Under the pieces are notes generated by a model. It had not been told where the DNA came from. It worked only from the letters and a program-made list of their open reading frames with translations, and searched no databases. This document shows, piece by piece, positions 1 through 8,384 of a DNA stretch of 64,000 bases. Origin of the DNA: Luteipulveratus flavus (lineage in GTDB: Bacteria; Actinomycetota; Actinomycetes; Actinomycetales; Dermatophilaceae). Numbering within the stretch: position 1 is the first letter of the stretch; every line of letters starts with the position of its first letter. The stretch lies in contig NZ_JAROAV010000037.1 in assembly GCF_029439465.1 (NCBI RefSeq), positions 1 to 64,000 on the forward strand. The letters run 5' to 3'. The position numbers were made by a program, and so were the translations under genes.

Positions 1-1226
1 ACGGAGTTCATGGCGGGGATGTTCGGCATCGGCTTGCCGTCCTTGCCGGCCTCGAACCACGCCTTCACGTCGGGGTTGGTCGCCGCGACCTTGTCGTACG
101 CGGCCGTCAGCGCCGGCGGGCGGTTGCCGGCGGCGAACAGCGCCTCCTGCACGTCCTCACGCGGGACGTACTTGGTGACGAACTCCTGCGCGAACGTGGC
201 GTTCTTGGCCTTGGCCGAGACGTAGAACATCTGCACGCCGAGGAACGGCTTCATCGAGCCGCCACCGGCGACGGTCGGCAGCGGGCTGATGGCGTACTTC
301 ACGCCGGACTTCTTGATCTTGTCGATCGCCCACGGGCCGCTGATCATGAACGGCGCCTTCTTGGAGTCGAAGAGCGTGTCGACGTTCTTGTCGTCGATGT
401 TGGTGGACAGCGCCTTGGCCTTGCCCATCTTGGCGAGCAGCTCGCCGCCCTTGACCGAGTTCGGGCTGCCGACGATGACCTTGGCCGGGTCGTAGTCGCC
501 GTTGGCCTTGGTGCCGAAGATGCCACCGTCGAACGCCGACAGGTACGGGTAGCCGTTGTACGCGTCGCCCTTCTTGCCGATCTGCTGGGCAAGGACGTTC
601 GTGACCTTCTTGCTGGCCACCAGCTTCTGACCCTGCGTGAGGAGCTCGTCCATCGTCTTCGGCGCGTTCGGGACCAGCTCGGTGTTGCGGATCAGGCCGA
701 TGTTCTCGACGGCGTAGGGAACGCCGTAGACCTGGCCGTTGTACTTGGTCGCGGCCATCGCCTGCGGGGCGAACTTCGCCTGGTCCGCGGCGGAGAGGTT
801 CACCGGGGAGACGGTGGCGTTCTGGACGAGCTCGCCCAGCCAGTCGTGTGCGCCGACGACGACGTCCGGACCCTTGCCGACCTTCGTCGCGTCCTTGAAC
901 TGCTGGCGGGCGTCGGTGACGATCTGCACCGCGACGGTGATGCCGTTCTCCTGGCCGAACTGGGCCGCGTACTTGCTGACGGTCGGGGCGCGGTCGGCGT
1001 CGGACCAGATGACCAGGTCGGCCTTCGCGTCGCGCGCGGGGTCCTTGGTCGAGACCGTGGTGGGCGCGGCGGCAGCGGCAGCGCTCGAGGTGGAGGCGGA
1101 CGCGGCGGGCGGGGTCTGCGCGGCCGACCCGCTGGCGCTGCTGCCCGAGTCGGACGAGCCGCCGCATGCGGTCAGCAGCAGGGCTGCCGACCCGCCGACG
1201 GCGATGGCGAAGGGGCGTTTGAACAC
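1..1226 (-). CDS. malE: Maltose/maltodextrin-type ABC transporter substrate-binding lipoprotein (3' end cut by window edge)
   Basis: Extracellular solute-binding lipoprotein that would capture malto-oligosaccharides or a related sugar for an ABC importer. The gene runs off the left edge; 408 codons are present, so only a few C-terminal residues are missing compared with the usual family length of about 410-420. The GTG start at 1226 has AAGGAG five bases upstream. Residues 1-21 form a lipoprotein signal ending in LLLTAC, with C21 as the lipidated cysteine, followed by a Ser/Ala/Gly linker to about residue 50. The mature part reads like MalE, for example DLVIWSDADRAP near the N-terminus and PMPNIPAMNS at the cut end. 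The gene diverges from the ATPase gene at 1484 across a palindromic operator. The family is clear; the exact sugar is inferred. Confidence 0.9.
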   Translation of the reverse strand, partial: MFKRPFAIAVGGSAALLLTACGGSSDSGSSASGSAAQTPPAASASTSSAAAAAAPTTVSTKDPARDAKADLVIWSDADRAPTVSKYAAQFGQENGITVAVQIVTDARQQFKDATKVGKGPDVVVGAHDWLGELVQNATVSPVNLSAADQAKFAPQAMAATKYNGQVYGVPYAVENIGLIRNTELVPNAPKTMDELLTQGQKLVASKKVTNVLAQQIGKKGDAYNGYPYLSAFDGGIFGTKANGDYDPAKVIVGSPNSVKGGELLAKMGKAKALSTNIDDKNVDTLFDSKKAPFMISGPWAIDKIKKSGVKYAISPLPTVAGGGSMKPFLGVQMFYVSAKAKNATFAQEFVTKYVPREDVQEALFAAGNRPPALTAAYDKVAATNPDVKAWFEAGKDGKPMPNIPAMNS

Positions 1227-1309
1227 GGGCTCTCCTTGAGGGCTGGACGCTCGCGGCGGCCAATGACGGCGTTGTGACGCCGGTCATAGTGCCCGATCTC
1301 TCCATCGTT

Positions 1310-1325
1310 TTGCAAGATCTTGCAA
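1310..1325. promoter_or_regulatory. TTGCAA palindrome, probable LacI-family (MalR-like) operator
   Basis: A perfect 16-bp palindrome, TTGCAAGATCTTGCAA, lies in the 257-bp gap between the divergent malE-type and ATPase genes, about 84 bp before the malE start. TTGCAA half-sites with a short centre are typical of LacI-family sugar regulators, including MalR of Streptomyces. No regulator gene is visible next to it, so assignment to a MalR-like repressor is inference. Confidence 0.6.
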
Positions 1326-1483
1326 GGATCCGTCGGTGAACTGATCTGGAGCAGTCCGGTGTCGAACGACACATGACCTAGGTCACATGGGGCAAGATCG
1401 AGGGACCGGGTCCCCGACGGCCCCGGTGTTCCATCACAACGGATCGTCCGGCACGTTCCTGCCGGTGACGGAAGGGCAGCACC

Positions 1484-2563
1484 ATGGCAACAGTCACGTA
1501 CGACCAGGCAACCCGCGTCTATCCCGGGGCCGAGACCCCCGCGGTCGACGCGCTCGACATCGCGATCGAGGACGGCGAGTTCCTCGTCCTCGTCGGTCCC
1601 TCCGGCTGCGGGAAGTCCACCTCCCTGCGCATGCTCGCCGGCCTGGAGGAGGTCAACGGCGGACGGATCCTCATCGGGGACCGCGACGTCACCGACCTCT
1701 CCCCCAAGGACCGTGACGTCGCCATGGTCTTCCAGAACTACGCGCTCTACCCGCACATGTCGGTCGCCGACAACATGGGCTTCGCCCTGAAGATCGCCGG
1801 CACGCCGAAGGCCGAGATCCGCTCGCGCGTCCTGGAGGCCGCCAAGATCCTGGACCTGGAGCCGTTCCTGGAGCGCAAGCCGAAGGCGCTCTCCGGTGGT
1901 CAGCGCCAGCGCGTCGCCATGGGCCGCGCGATCGTCCGCTCGCCGCAGGTGTTCCTGATGGACGAGCCGCTCTCCAACCTGGACGCCAAGCTGCGCGTGC
2001 AGACCCGCACCCAGATCGCTTCACTGCAAAGGCGGCTCGGCGTCACGACCGTCTACGTCACCCACGACCAGACCGAGGCCATGACGATGGGCGACCGGGT
2101 CGCGGTGCTCAAGGACGGCATCCTGCAGCAGTGCGACACCCCGCGCCGCATGTACGACCACCCGGACAACGTGTTCGTGGCCGGCTTCATCGGCTCGCCC
2201 GCGATGAACCTGCTCGACGTGCCCGTCGCCGACGGTGGCGTGAAGCTCGGCTCCGTCGTCCACCCGGTCGAGCGCGGCGCGCTCTCCGGCGCCGGTCAGC
2301 GGGTCACCCTCGGTGTCCGCCCGGAGGACCTCGCGCTCAACACCGACGGCCAGGGCATCCCGGTCGAGGTGGACGTCGTCGAGGAGCTCGGCGCCGACGC
2401 GTACGTCTACGGCCACACCACCGTCGACGACGACCAGCTGCAGATGATCGCCCGTGTCGACGGACGCACCCCGCCGGAGAAGGGCTCGACGGTGTACTTC
2501 ACGCCCAAGGAAGGCCACGTCCACCTGTTCGACCCCGAGTCGGGCGCCCGCCTGGGCGACTGA
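1484..2563 (+). CDS. msmK: Sugar ABC transporter ATP-binding protein, MsmK/UgpC/MalK type
   Basis: Cytoplasmic ATPase that powers carbohydrate ABC importers; in actinobacteria one such ATPase (MsiK) often serves several sugar systems. The 359-residue protein has Walker [10 protein letters not shown] (residues 39-47), the Q-loop, the signature LSGGQ near residue 137, Walker B VFLMDEP, the switch histidine in VTHDQ, and a C-terminal TOBE/MalK regulatory domain from about residue 240. The ATG at 1484 follows a GGAAGGGC ribosome binding site. It is divergent from the malE-type gene and ends at a strong hairpin. No permease genes are in the window, so it may be a shared ATPase rather than a dedicated MalK. 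Confidence 0.92.
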   Translation: MATVTYDQATRVYPGAETPAVDALDIAIEDGEFLVLVGPSGCGKSTSLRMLAGLEEVNGGRILIGDRDVTDLSPKDRDVAMVFQNYALYPHMSVADNMGFALKIAGTPKAEIRSRVLEAAKILDLEPFLERKPKALSGGQRQRVAMGRAIVRSPQVFLMDEPLSNLDAKLRVQTRTQIASLQRRLGVTTVYVTHDQTEAMTMGDRVAVLKDGILQQCDTPRRMYDHPDNVFVAGFIGSPAMNLLDVPVADGGVKLGSVVHPVERGALSGAGQRVTLGVRPEDLALNTDGQGIPVEVDVVEELGADAYVYGHTTVDDDQLQMIARVDGRTPPEKGSTVYFTPKEGHVHLFDPESGARLGD

Positions 2564-2576
2564 CCCAGCACACGCC

Positions 2577-2614
2577 GAGGGGTACGCCCGGGGCCCTCCC
2601 CAGGCGTACCCCTC
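2577..2614 (+). terminator. Hairpin terminator after the sugar ATPase gene
   Basis: A perfect 12-bp stem (2577-2588 with 2603-2614, GAGGGGTACGCC and its complement) encloses a 14-nt GC-rich loop, 14 nt after the stop codon. There is no U-tract, as is usual in high-GC actinobacteria. Confidence 0.7.
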
Positions 2615-2647
2615 CGCCTGCTCGCCACCTCGCCGCCCGCTGCTCAT

Positions 2648-2703
2648 ACTGCGTTTGGTGTTGATGACGCGGTTCGAACTGCGTCATGAACACCAGTCGC
2701 AGT
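2648..2703. repeat. Nested palindrome, copy A (left of the DUF559 gene)
   Basis: A hairpin within a hairpin. The outer arms 2648-2662 and 2689-2703 (ACTGCGTTTGGTGTT against AACACCAGTCGCAGT) pair with two mismatches. The inner 22-bp palindrome at 2665-2686 starts TGACGC, has TTCGAA at its centre and ends GCGTCA. The inner core is identical to copy B at 3726-3747. It lies 12 bp beyond the stop codon of the DUF559 gene. Confidence 0.8.
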
Positions 2704-2715
2704 TTGATCGCGAGC

Positions 2716-3636
2716 TCAGGCCGCCAGGTCGCTCAACGCCGACCGCACGCGACTCACGATCATCGCTGGGTGGTCGAGATCGGGCCAGATGAGGCGGACG
2801 AAGGACCACCCGAGCCGACGGAGCATGTCCTCTCGGATCTTCTCCTCCTGCAGGGCTTTTGCGCCGTTCTCGCCCTTGTACTTGACCATGCCGTCGAACT
2901 CGATCAGCAGGCGCGTTCCCCGGACCCGGAAGTCGGGTCGAGCGATCAGCCTTCCGTTCACCTCGATACGGAACTGAGGCTCGATGTCGAAGCCTGCGCG
3001 GCGCAGGATGAGGCGGGTGATGGATTCCCCCGCCGACTCGCTCCGACCGTCCATGAGTGCGAACATCCGGGCTGCACGCCCGATCCGGTGGCTGCGCGGA
3101 AGGGCGTCGATGACGTCGGCGAGCGCGGCCCGCGTGAGGAGGTCCTGATGCAGCGCGCTGTCTGCGGAGACGACGCCGGGGAGCACTCCGGCGTCACGTG
3201 CGACGTCGACGACCGCCCAGCTCGGCGCCACGGACGGCCAGCGGCCGACCTGCACGACCTCCGGGCGTACCAGCGGCCGCCTGATGATGACGCACTCCGT
3301 CGAACGTGTCGCACAGCCGTTCAGCCACACACCTTGAGCCCGGTCGTAGTTCACGCCGTGGGTGTCGATGCCGTGCAGGATGAGCGCTGACCTTCCGGCG
3401 GCCGCCACACCGGGGTTGCTCAGCAGCATCGCGTGCGTCTTCTCCAGAAGCCGCTCGTCGCGATCTCGGGGCGGGGCCGGGCGGGTGCTGTAGATGCCGC
3501 GGATCACCGGTCGGCAGCGGCGTTCCTTCACCCAGGAGCGCAGCTGGGTCGGGTGGATGCCCGCGGCGAGTACGTCCGTGCGCCCGAACAGCTCTCCCTG
3601 GGACGCCGCGAGCACGAGTAGTGCGTCATCGATCAC
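2716..3636 (-). CDS. DUF559-type endonuclease-like protein with AbiEi-like N-terminal part
   Basis: A 306-residue protein of the common actinobacterial group with an N-terminal winged-helix part resembling AbiEi antitoxins (ELFGRTDVLAAGI, then RGIYSTR) and a C-terminal DUF559 domain of the restriction-endonuclease-like (Vsr/PD-(D/E)XK) fold. The C-terminal motif is visible as RPDFRVRGTRLLIEFDG followed by K, then LGWSFVRLIWPDL. The molecular role of the family is not established; such genes are often annotated as type IV toxin-antitoxin components without proof. I chose the GTG at 3636; an upstream TTG at 3708 would start inside the repeat. The gene sits alone between two copies of a nested palindrome, which suggests a mobile or repeat-associated cassette. 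Confidence 0.75.
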   Translation of the reverse strand: MIDDALLVLAASQGELFGRTDVLAAGIHPTQLRSWVKERRCRPVIRGIYSTRPAPPRDRDERLLEKTHAMLLSNPGVAAAGRSALILHGIDTHGVNYDRAQGVWLNGCATRSTECVIIRRPLVRPEVVQVGRWPSVAPSWAVVDVARDAGVLPGVVSADSALHQDLLTRAALADVIDALPRSHRIGRAARMFALMDGRSESAGESITRLILRRAGFDIEPQFRIEVNGRLIARPDFRVRGTRLLIEFDGMVKYKGENGAKALQEEKIREDMLRRLGWSFVRLIWPDLDHPAMIVSRVRSALSDLAA

Positions 3637-3705
3637 GCCGGCAGGGTGGCACTTTCGGGAGGAGCACGCCGGTGACCCTGTGGACGGCCGCCCCGATCGC
3701 GTGTT

Positions 3706-3767
3706 CAAACTGCGTCTGGTTCTCCTGACGCGGTTCGAACTGCGTCAAGAACACCAAACGCAGTTTG
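3706..3767. repeat. Nested palindrome, copy B (right of the DUF559 gene)
   Basis: Second copy of the nested palindrome. The outer arms begin CAAACTGCGT and end ACGCAGTTTG; the left arm lacks two bases compared with the right. The inner 22-bp core at 3726-3747 is identical to that of copy A. It lies about 70 bp upstream of the DUF559 start and 67 bp before the DUF4032 gene. Confidence 0.8.
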
Positions 3768-3833
3768 GGCGGCGGCGGTGCGTCGGCCTGTTGGTGGGTG
3801 CGTCGAGGGGCGTGCGGTGGGACGATCGAGGAC

Positions 3834-5078
3834 GTGGCTCTGGAACTCACGGCCGCGCGGCCGTACCCCGCTCTGCTGGACCTGCCCTGGAGCACGCCGC
3901 TGGAGGAGTGGCCGGAGGAGATCCTGGCGGCTCTGCCGCGCGGCATCTCTCGGCACGTCGTCCGGTTCGTGCGCGTCGAGGGCCGGGTGATGGCAGTCAA
4001 GGAGATCAAGGCCGACATCGCCCGCCGCGAGTACGGCATGCTCCGGATGCTGCGCCGCCTCGGACAGCCGGCCGTCGAACCCGTCGGGGTGGTCGCGGGC
4101 CGGACCACCATGGCCGGCGAGCCGCTGGACGCCTGCCTGCTCACCCGGCACCTGCAGTTCTCCCTCCCCTACCGCGCGATGCTCAGCCAGACGCTGAAGC
4201 CCGACACCGCCCAGCGGCTGATCGACGCGCTCGCCGTGCTGCTCGTACGTCTGCACCTGAGCGGTTTCTGGTGGGGCGACGTGTCCCTGTCCAACACGCT
4301 GTTCAAGCGCAACGCCGGCGAGTTCGCCGCGTACCTCGTGGACGCCGAGACCGGCGAGCTGCACGACCGGCTGAGCACCGGCCAGCGGGAGCACGACCTC
4401 GACATCGCGCGCGTCAACATCGCCGGCGAGCTGATGGACCTGCAGGCCGGTGGCCTCATCGGCGAGGAGGTCGAACCCATCGAGGTCAGCGAGCAGATCA
4501 TGACCCGGTACCGCACCCTGTGGGAGGAGCTGACGAAGACCGAACGGTTCGAGACCGGCGACCGGTGGCGGGTGGACGAGCGCATCCGCCGCCTCAACGA
4601 CCTGGGCTTCGACGTCGGCGAGCTCGACATCACCACCGACATCGGCGGCACCGAGATCCAGATCCAGCCCAAGGTCGTCGACGCGGGCCACCACCGGCGC
4701 CGGCTGCTGCGACTCACCGGCCTCGACGTCGAGGACAACCAGGCCCGGCGCCTGCTCAACGACCTGGACGCCTACCGCGCGGCGACCGACCGGCAGAACG
4801 ACGACGAGGAGCTGGTCGCCTACGACTGGCTGACCAAGATCTACGAGCCGGTGACGCGGACCGTGCCCGCCTCGATGCGCGCCAAGCTCGAGCCGGCCGA
4901 GATCTTCCACGAGGTGCTCGAGCACCGCTGGTACCTCTCGGAGAAGCAGGGCCACGACGTCGCGATCGAGGACGCGATCGTCGACTACGTCGACACCGTT
5001 CTGCCGACCAAGCCGGACGAGAAGGCGGTCGTCGGCGTCGACACGGAGTCCATCCCGGTACGCGCGCGTACGGACTGA
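3834..5078 (+). CDS. DUF4032 protein, lipopolysaccharide-kinase-like
   Basis: A 414-residue cytoplasmic protein of the actinobacterial DUF4032 family, which joins a small kinase-like N-terminal half to a conserved C-terminal domain. The kinase-like signature is LHLSGFWWGDVSLSNTLF (D and N of an HxD-N type loop), followed by LVDAETGE in the position of the metal-binding DFG. The C-terminal half is rich in acidic helices. The substrate is unknown. I chose the GTG at 3834 because the protein then begins VALELTAARP; a GACGAT box seven bases upstream could be a leaderless -10 element. An in-frame ATG at 3765 lies next to the repeat and is less likely. The gene is monocistronic, facing the decayed acetyltransferase gene. 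Confidence 0.82.
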   Translation: MALELTAARPYPALLDLPWSTPLEEWPEEILAALPRGISRHVVRFVRVEGRVMAVKEIKADIARREYGMLRMLRRLGQPAVEPVGVVAGRTTMAGEPLDACLLTRHLQFSLPYRAMLSQTLKPDTAQRLIDALAVLLVRLHLSGFWWGDVSLSNTLFKRNAGEFAAYLVDAETGELHDRLSTGQREHDLDIARVNIAGELMDLQAGGLIGEEVEPIEVSEQIMTRYRTLWEELTKTERFETGDRWRVDERIRRLNDLGFDVGELDITTDIGGTEIQIQPKVVDAGHHRRRLLRLTGLDVEDNQARRLLNDLDAYRAATDRQNDDEELVAYDWLTKIYEPVTRTVPASMRAKLEPAEIFHEVLEHRWYLSEKQGHDVAIEDAIVDYVDTVLPTKPDEKAVVGVDTESIPVRARTD

Positions 5079-5090
5079 GCGGCGGGACGC

Positions 5091-5757
5091 TCAGCCAGCA
5101 ACCGGCGTGCAACCCCGGATCACGTTGTCCCACAGGGAGTTTCGGTCGCCCACCGGCACCCGGTCGACCGGCAGCTCGAGCTCGTCACCGACCAGCTGCC
5201 ACCACTCGGCGCTCGACGCGCATACCTGCTCGTGCAAACCCGTTCGCGTCGAAGCGGCGGTACGTCGCCCCTTTGAGCAACCGGACGACGTCGGCCGAGC
5301 GGCGCTGAGCGGACACCGCGCCGACGCAGCTGCCGAGCCCCACGTCGACCAGCCAGTCGGCGCTGTCGAGCCTCACCGTGATCACCGCGTGCTCACCGGT
5401 CGCGCCGGGCGGTGCGTCCTGGCGGCCACCCTGGACGCCGCCGCGGTGCAACCGCGCGTCGTACCCCAGCTCGCCGAGCAGCCAGTGGAACGCGCCGTTG
5501 AGGTGGAAGCAGTAGCCGCCCCAGCCGGACAGGATCCGGGAGACCGACGAGCCGACGTCGATGCCGACCTGCCTGCCGAGGGCCAGCCAGATCGTCTCGT
5601 ACGGCACGCGCTCGACGTGAGCCCGCTGCAGCTCGGTCAGGGCCTCGAGCGACGGCGGCCGACGGATGACGCCGAGCCGGTCGAGGTACGCGTCGCGGGC
5701 ACCGTGGTCTCGATACGGCTCGCCCTGCGGGGCTCGCCTACTCGACCGGCGAGACAT
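5091..5757 (-). pseudogene. nat: Arylamine N-acetyltransferase, shortened and probably frameshifted
   Basis: The open part (5185-5757, 190 codons) matches the N-terminal half of arylamine N-acetyltransferases, which transfer acetyl from acetyl-CoA to arylamines. The catalytic triad is present: Cys in GGYCFHLNGAF, His in GEHAVI and Asp in VDVGLG. The family is normally 260-280 residues; here the frame ends early with VERRVVAAGR. In another frame of the same strand a plausible C-terminal tail continues (SSAEWWQLVGDELEL, then LWDNVI) to a stop at 5091, so a frameshift near 5230 is likely, together with loss of the middle of the C-terminal domain. The ATG at 5757 and the first 17 codons come from a REP repeat, with AGGGGA upstream. 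It could still be a short expressed protein. Confidence 0.65.
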
Positions 5758-5815
5758 GGGTTCCCCTACTCGACCGGCGAGACATCGGTTCTACTCGACC
5801 GGCGAGGCATGGGTC
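5706..5815. repeat. 45-bp REP-like palindrome plus tandem partial copies
   Basis: The unit 5706-5750 begins GGTCTCGATACGGCTCGCCC and ends CTACTCGACCGGC. It is almost identical to 49853-49897 in treY and, in reverse orientation, related to 52336-52380 in the helicase gene. It is followed by three tandem copies of its right end, CTACTCGACCGGCGAGACAT or close variants (from about 5739, 5767 and 5791). The array fills the gap between rlmB and the N-acetyltransferase remnant and supplies that gene's 5' end. Confidence 0.85.
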
Positions 5816-6785
5816 AGGCGCGGGCGCGCTGGCGGGAGATCTCGTAGAGGGTGACCGAGGCGGCGATGCCGGCGTTCAGTGACTCCACGGCCGAGCTCAT
5901 CGGCACCGAGACGATCTGGTCGCAGGTCTCGCCGACGAGCCGGGACAGGCCCTTGCCCTCGGAGCCGACCACGATCACCAGCGGCTCGGACGCCAGCGTG
6001 ATCTCGGGCAGCGACACGTCGCCGTCCATGTCGAGGCCGAGCACGAAGAAGCCGGCCTTGCGGAAGTCCTCCAGCGCACGCGTCAGGTTGCCGGCCAGGG
6101 CGACCGGGACGCGTGCGGCGGCGCCGGCGGACGTCTTCCACGCGGAAGCGGTCATGCCGACGGAGCGGCGCTCGGGCACGACCACGCCGTGGCCGCCGAA
6201 CGCGGCGACCGAACGGACGATCGCGCCGAGGTTGCGCGGGTCGGTGATGCCGTCCAGCGCCACCACGAGCGGGATGCCCGGCGTCTCGGGGTCGATCAGG
6301 TCACTCGGGTGCGCGTACTCGTACGGCGGCACCTGCAGCGCGAGGCCCTGGTGGACGGCGCCGTCGGTGAGGCGGTCGAGCTCGCCGCGCGGTGTCTCCA
6401 GGATCGGGATCGCTCGGTCGGCGGCGATCTTCAGCGCCTCGCGGACCCGGTCGTCGGAGTCGATGCGGCCGGCGACGTACATCGTCGTGGCCGGGATGTC
6501 GGACCGCAGTGCCTCGACCACCGAATTGCGCCCGGCGATGACCTCCGACGACTGCTTGTTGCGCCGCTGCGGTGGCCTCGACGAACGCTGCCCGCCAGCA
6601 CCGTCACCCGCCTTGTCCGCACGCCGAGCAGCCTTGTACGCCTTGTGGTTCGGCCGCTCGGCGGCCTTCGGGGTCGGGCCCTTGCCCTCCAGGCCGCGTC
6701 GGCGCTGGCCGCCGCTGCCGACGACCGCACCCTTCTTCGAGCCTGCCTTACGGATCGCGCCTCGACGGCGCGAGTTGCCGGCCAT
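5814..6785 (-). CDS. rlmB: 23S rRNA 2'-O-methyltransferase RlmB (TrmH/SpoU family)
   Basis: SpoU-class methyltransferase that methylates the 2'-OH of a 23S rRNA guanosine (G2251 in E. coli) using S-adenosylmethionine. The 323-residue protein has a basic, disordered N-terminal extension of about 75 residues ([17 protein letters not shown]), the substrate-binding domain from [12 protein letters not shown], and the SPOUT knot with motif 1 [16 protein letters not shown], motif 2 [15 protein letters not shown] and motif 3 [19 protein letters not shown]. The ATG at 6785 lies one base after the cysS stop codon, so the two are translated from one message, an arrangement common in actinobacteria. The last codons overlap the REP array by a few bases. 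Confidence 0.95.
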   Translation of the reverse strand: MAGNSRRRGAIRKAGSKKGAVVGSGGQRRRGLEGKGPTPKAAERPNHKAYKAARRADKAGDGAGGQRSSRPPQRRNKQSSEVIAGRNSVVEALRSDIPATTMYVAGRIDSDDRVREALKIAADRAIPILETPRGELDRLTDGAVHQGLALQVPPYEYAHPSDLIDPETPGIPLVVALDGITDPRNLGAIVRSVAAFGGHGVVVPERRSVGMTASAWKTSAGAAARVPVALAGNLTRALEDFRKAGFFVLGLDMDGDVSLPEITLASEPLVIVVGSEGKGLSRLVGETCDQIVSVPMSSAVESLNAGIAASVTLYEISRQRARA

Positions 6786-6786
6786 G

Positions 6787-8214
6787 TCAGTCCTTCTCGT
6801 CGTGTGCGGGACGGGCGAGCGACCAGCGCGCACCGTCCGGAGTGTCCTCGACCACGACGCCCGCCGCGGTCAGCTGGTCCCTGATGGTGTCCGCGGCGGC
6901 GAAGTCCTTGTCCGCTCGGGCCGTCTTCCGCTGCGCGATGAGCGCCTCGACGAGAACGCCCAACGCCTGCTCACCACGGCCGTCACCACCCGAGCTCCAC
7001 TGCGGGTCAAGGGGATTCACGCCGAGGACCGCAGTCATCGCCACGACCTCGGCCGCCCGGTCGCGGGCCGTGTCGGTGTCGCCGTCGTCCAGAGCGGTGT
7101 TGCCCTCGCGGACGGCGTCGAACACGACCGCGAGCGCCCCGGACACGTTCAGGTCGTCGTCCATAGCGGCCGCGAAGGTTGCTGGTACGGGGACAAACCG
7201 GTCGGCGTACTTCGCCGGCTCGGCCCGCTGCAGGAAGCCCTCGATCCGCTCGACGGCGGCGCCGGCCTCGGCGAGCGCGCCCTCGTGGTACTCGATCGTC
7301 GAGCGGTAGTGCACCGAGCCGAGGTAGTAGCGCAGCACGATCGGCCGCACGGTCTTCGTGAGCTCCTCGACGGTGAGGGTGTTGCCGAGCGACTTGCTCA
7401 TCTTCTCGCCCGACAGCGTCACCCAGCCGTTGTGCATCCAGTACTGCGCGAAGCCGAGGCCGGCGGCACGCGACTGGGCCTGCTCGTTCTCGTGGTGCGG
7501 GAAGCGCAGGTCGATGCCGCCGCCGTGGATGTCGAAGGAGTCGCCGAGCCAGCGCCGCGCCATGGCGGAGCACTCCAGGTGCCAGCCCGGGCGCCCCTCG
7601 CCGTACGGTGTCGGCCAGGACGCCGTCGCGGGCTCCTCGGACTTGCGGCCCTTCCAGAGCGCGAAGTCGCGCGGGTCCCGCTTGCCGCGCGGGTCGGCGT
7701 CCTCGGCCGCCTCCATGTCGTCCAGCGACTGCCGGGTCAGCTCGCCGTAGGCGGGCCAGGACCGCACGTCGAAGTAGACGTCGCCGCTCTCGTCGGGCGC
7801 CGGGTAGGCGTGGCCCTTGTCGATCAGGGTCCGCATCAGGTCGACCATGTCGGTGATGTGACCGGTGGCGCGCGGCTCGTACGTCGGTCGCAGCACCCCG
7901 AGGGTGTCCAGCGCGTCGCTGGTCTCCCGCTCGTGCGCGTACGACCAGGCGAACCACTCCTCGTCGTGCTCGGCCGACTTGCGCAGGATCTTGTCGTCGA
8001 TGTCGGTGACGTTGCGGACGAGCGTCACGTCGTACCCGTGGCCGGTCGTCAGCCAGCGCCGCAGGATGTCGAAGGCGACGGTGAACCGGACGTGCCCGAT
8101 GTGCGGTGAGCCCTGGGTGGTGAGGCCACAGATGTAGATGCCGACCTTGCCCTCGTGCTGCGGGACGAAGTCGCGCAGCGACCGGGTCGCGGTGTCATAG
8201 ATCTGCAGAGTCAC
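6787..8214 (-). CDS. cysS: Cysteinyl-tRNA synthetase
   Basis: Class I aminoacyl-tRNA synthetase that charges tRNA-Cys. The 475-residue protein has the zinc-ligand Cys at C29 (GIYICG), the HIGH motif at residues 38-41 (SPHIGHVRF), the cysteine-site segment [19 protein letters not shown] and the KMSKSLGN loop. The C-terminal anticodon-binding domain ends with a normal tail. The GTG at 8214 is preceded by TAGACT only six bases upstream and has no Shine-Dalgarno sequence, which suggests a leaderless message. It is the first gene of a cysS-rlmB operon. Confidence 0.96.
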   Translation of the reverse strand: MTLQIYDTATRSLRDFVPQHEGKVGIYICGLTTQGSPHIGHVRFTVAFDILRRWLTTGHGYDVTLVRNVTDIDDKILRKSAEHDEEWFAWSYAHERETSDALDTLGVLRPTYEPRATGHITDMVDLMRTLIDKGHAYPAPDESGDVYFDVRSWPAYGELTRQSLDDMEAAEDADPRGKRDPRDFALWKGRKSEEPATASWPTPYGEGRPGWHLECSAMARRWLGDSFDIHGGGIDLRFPHHENEQAQSRAAGLGFAQYWMHNGWVTLSGEKMSKSLGNTLTVEELTKTVRPIVLRYYLGSVHYRSTIEYHEGALAEAGAAVERIEGFLQRAEPAKYADRFVPVPATFAAAMDDDLNVSGALAVVFDAVREGNTALDDGDTDTARDRAAEVVAMTAVLGVNPLDPQWSSGGDGRGEQALGVLVEALIAQRKTARADKDFAAADTIRDQLTAAGVVVEDTPDGARWSLARPAHDEKD

Positions 8215-8384
8215 GCGCAGAGTCTAACGAGCGCAGCGGTGGCGCCGGACGACGCGAGAGTCACGCCCGCACGGGCCGCGACCGACCGGGACGTTCACGA
8301 GCGCCGTCGAGGGCTGCCAGACGGGGGCCGCGGTGCTAGACAGAGCAGGGTCAGCGCTCATCGTCTCGTCCAGCTGGAGTGACC

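Noticed and set aside
2648-3767. An insertion sequence with DUF559 as transposase.
   Set aside because: The palindromes are each self-complementary rather than terminal inverted repeats of one element. No target-site duplication is evident, and DUF559 has no known transposase motif.
3494-5308. A 604-codon plus-strand frame overlapping the DUF4032 gene.
   Set aside because: It is an Arg/Pro-rich frameshifted reading of the DUF4032 gene, which has convincing motifs in its own frame.
8281-8384. PHO box upstream of the secreted phosphoesterase gene.
   Set aside because: There is one GTTCACG but no second 11-bp unit in phase, so I do not list it as a site.
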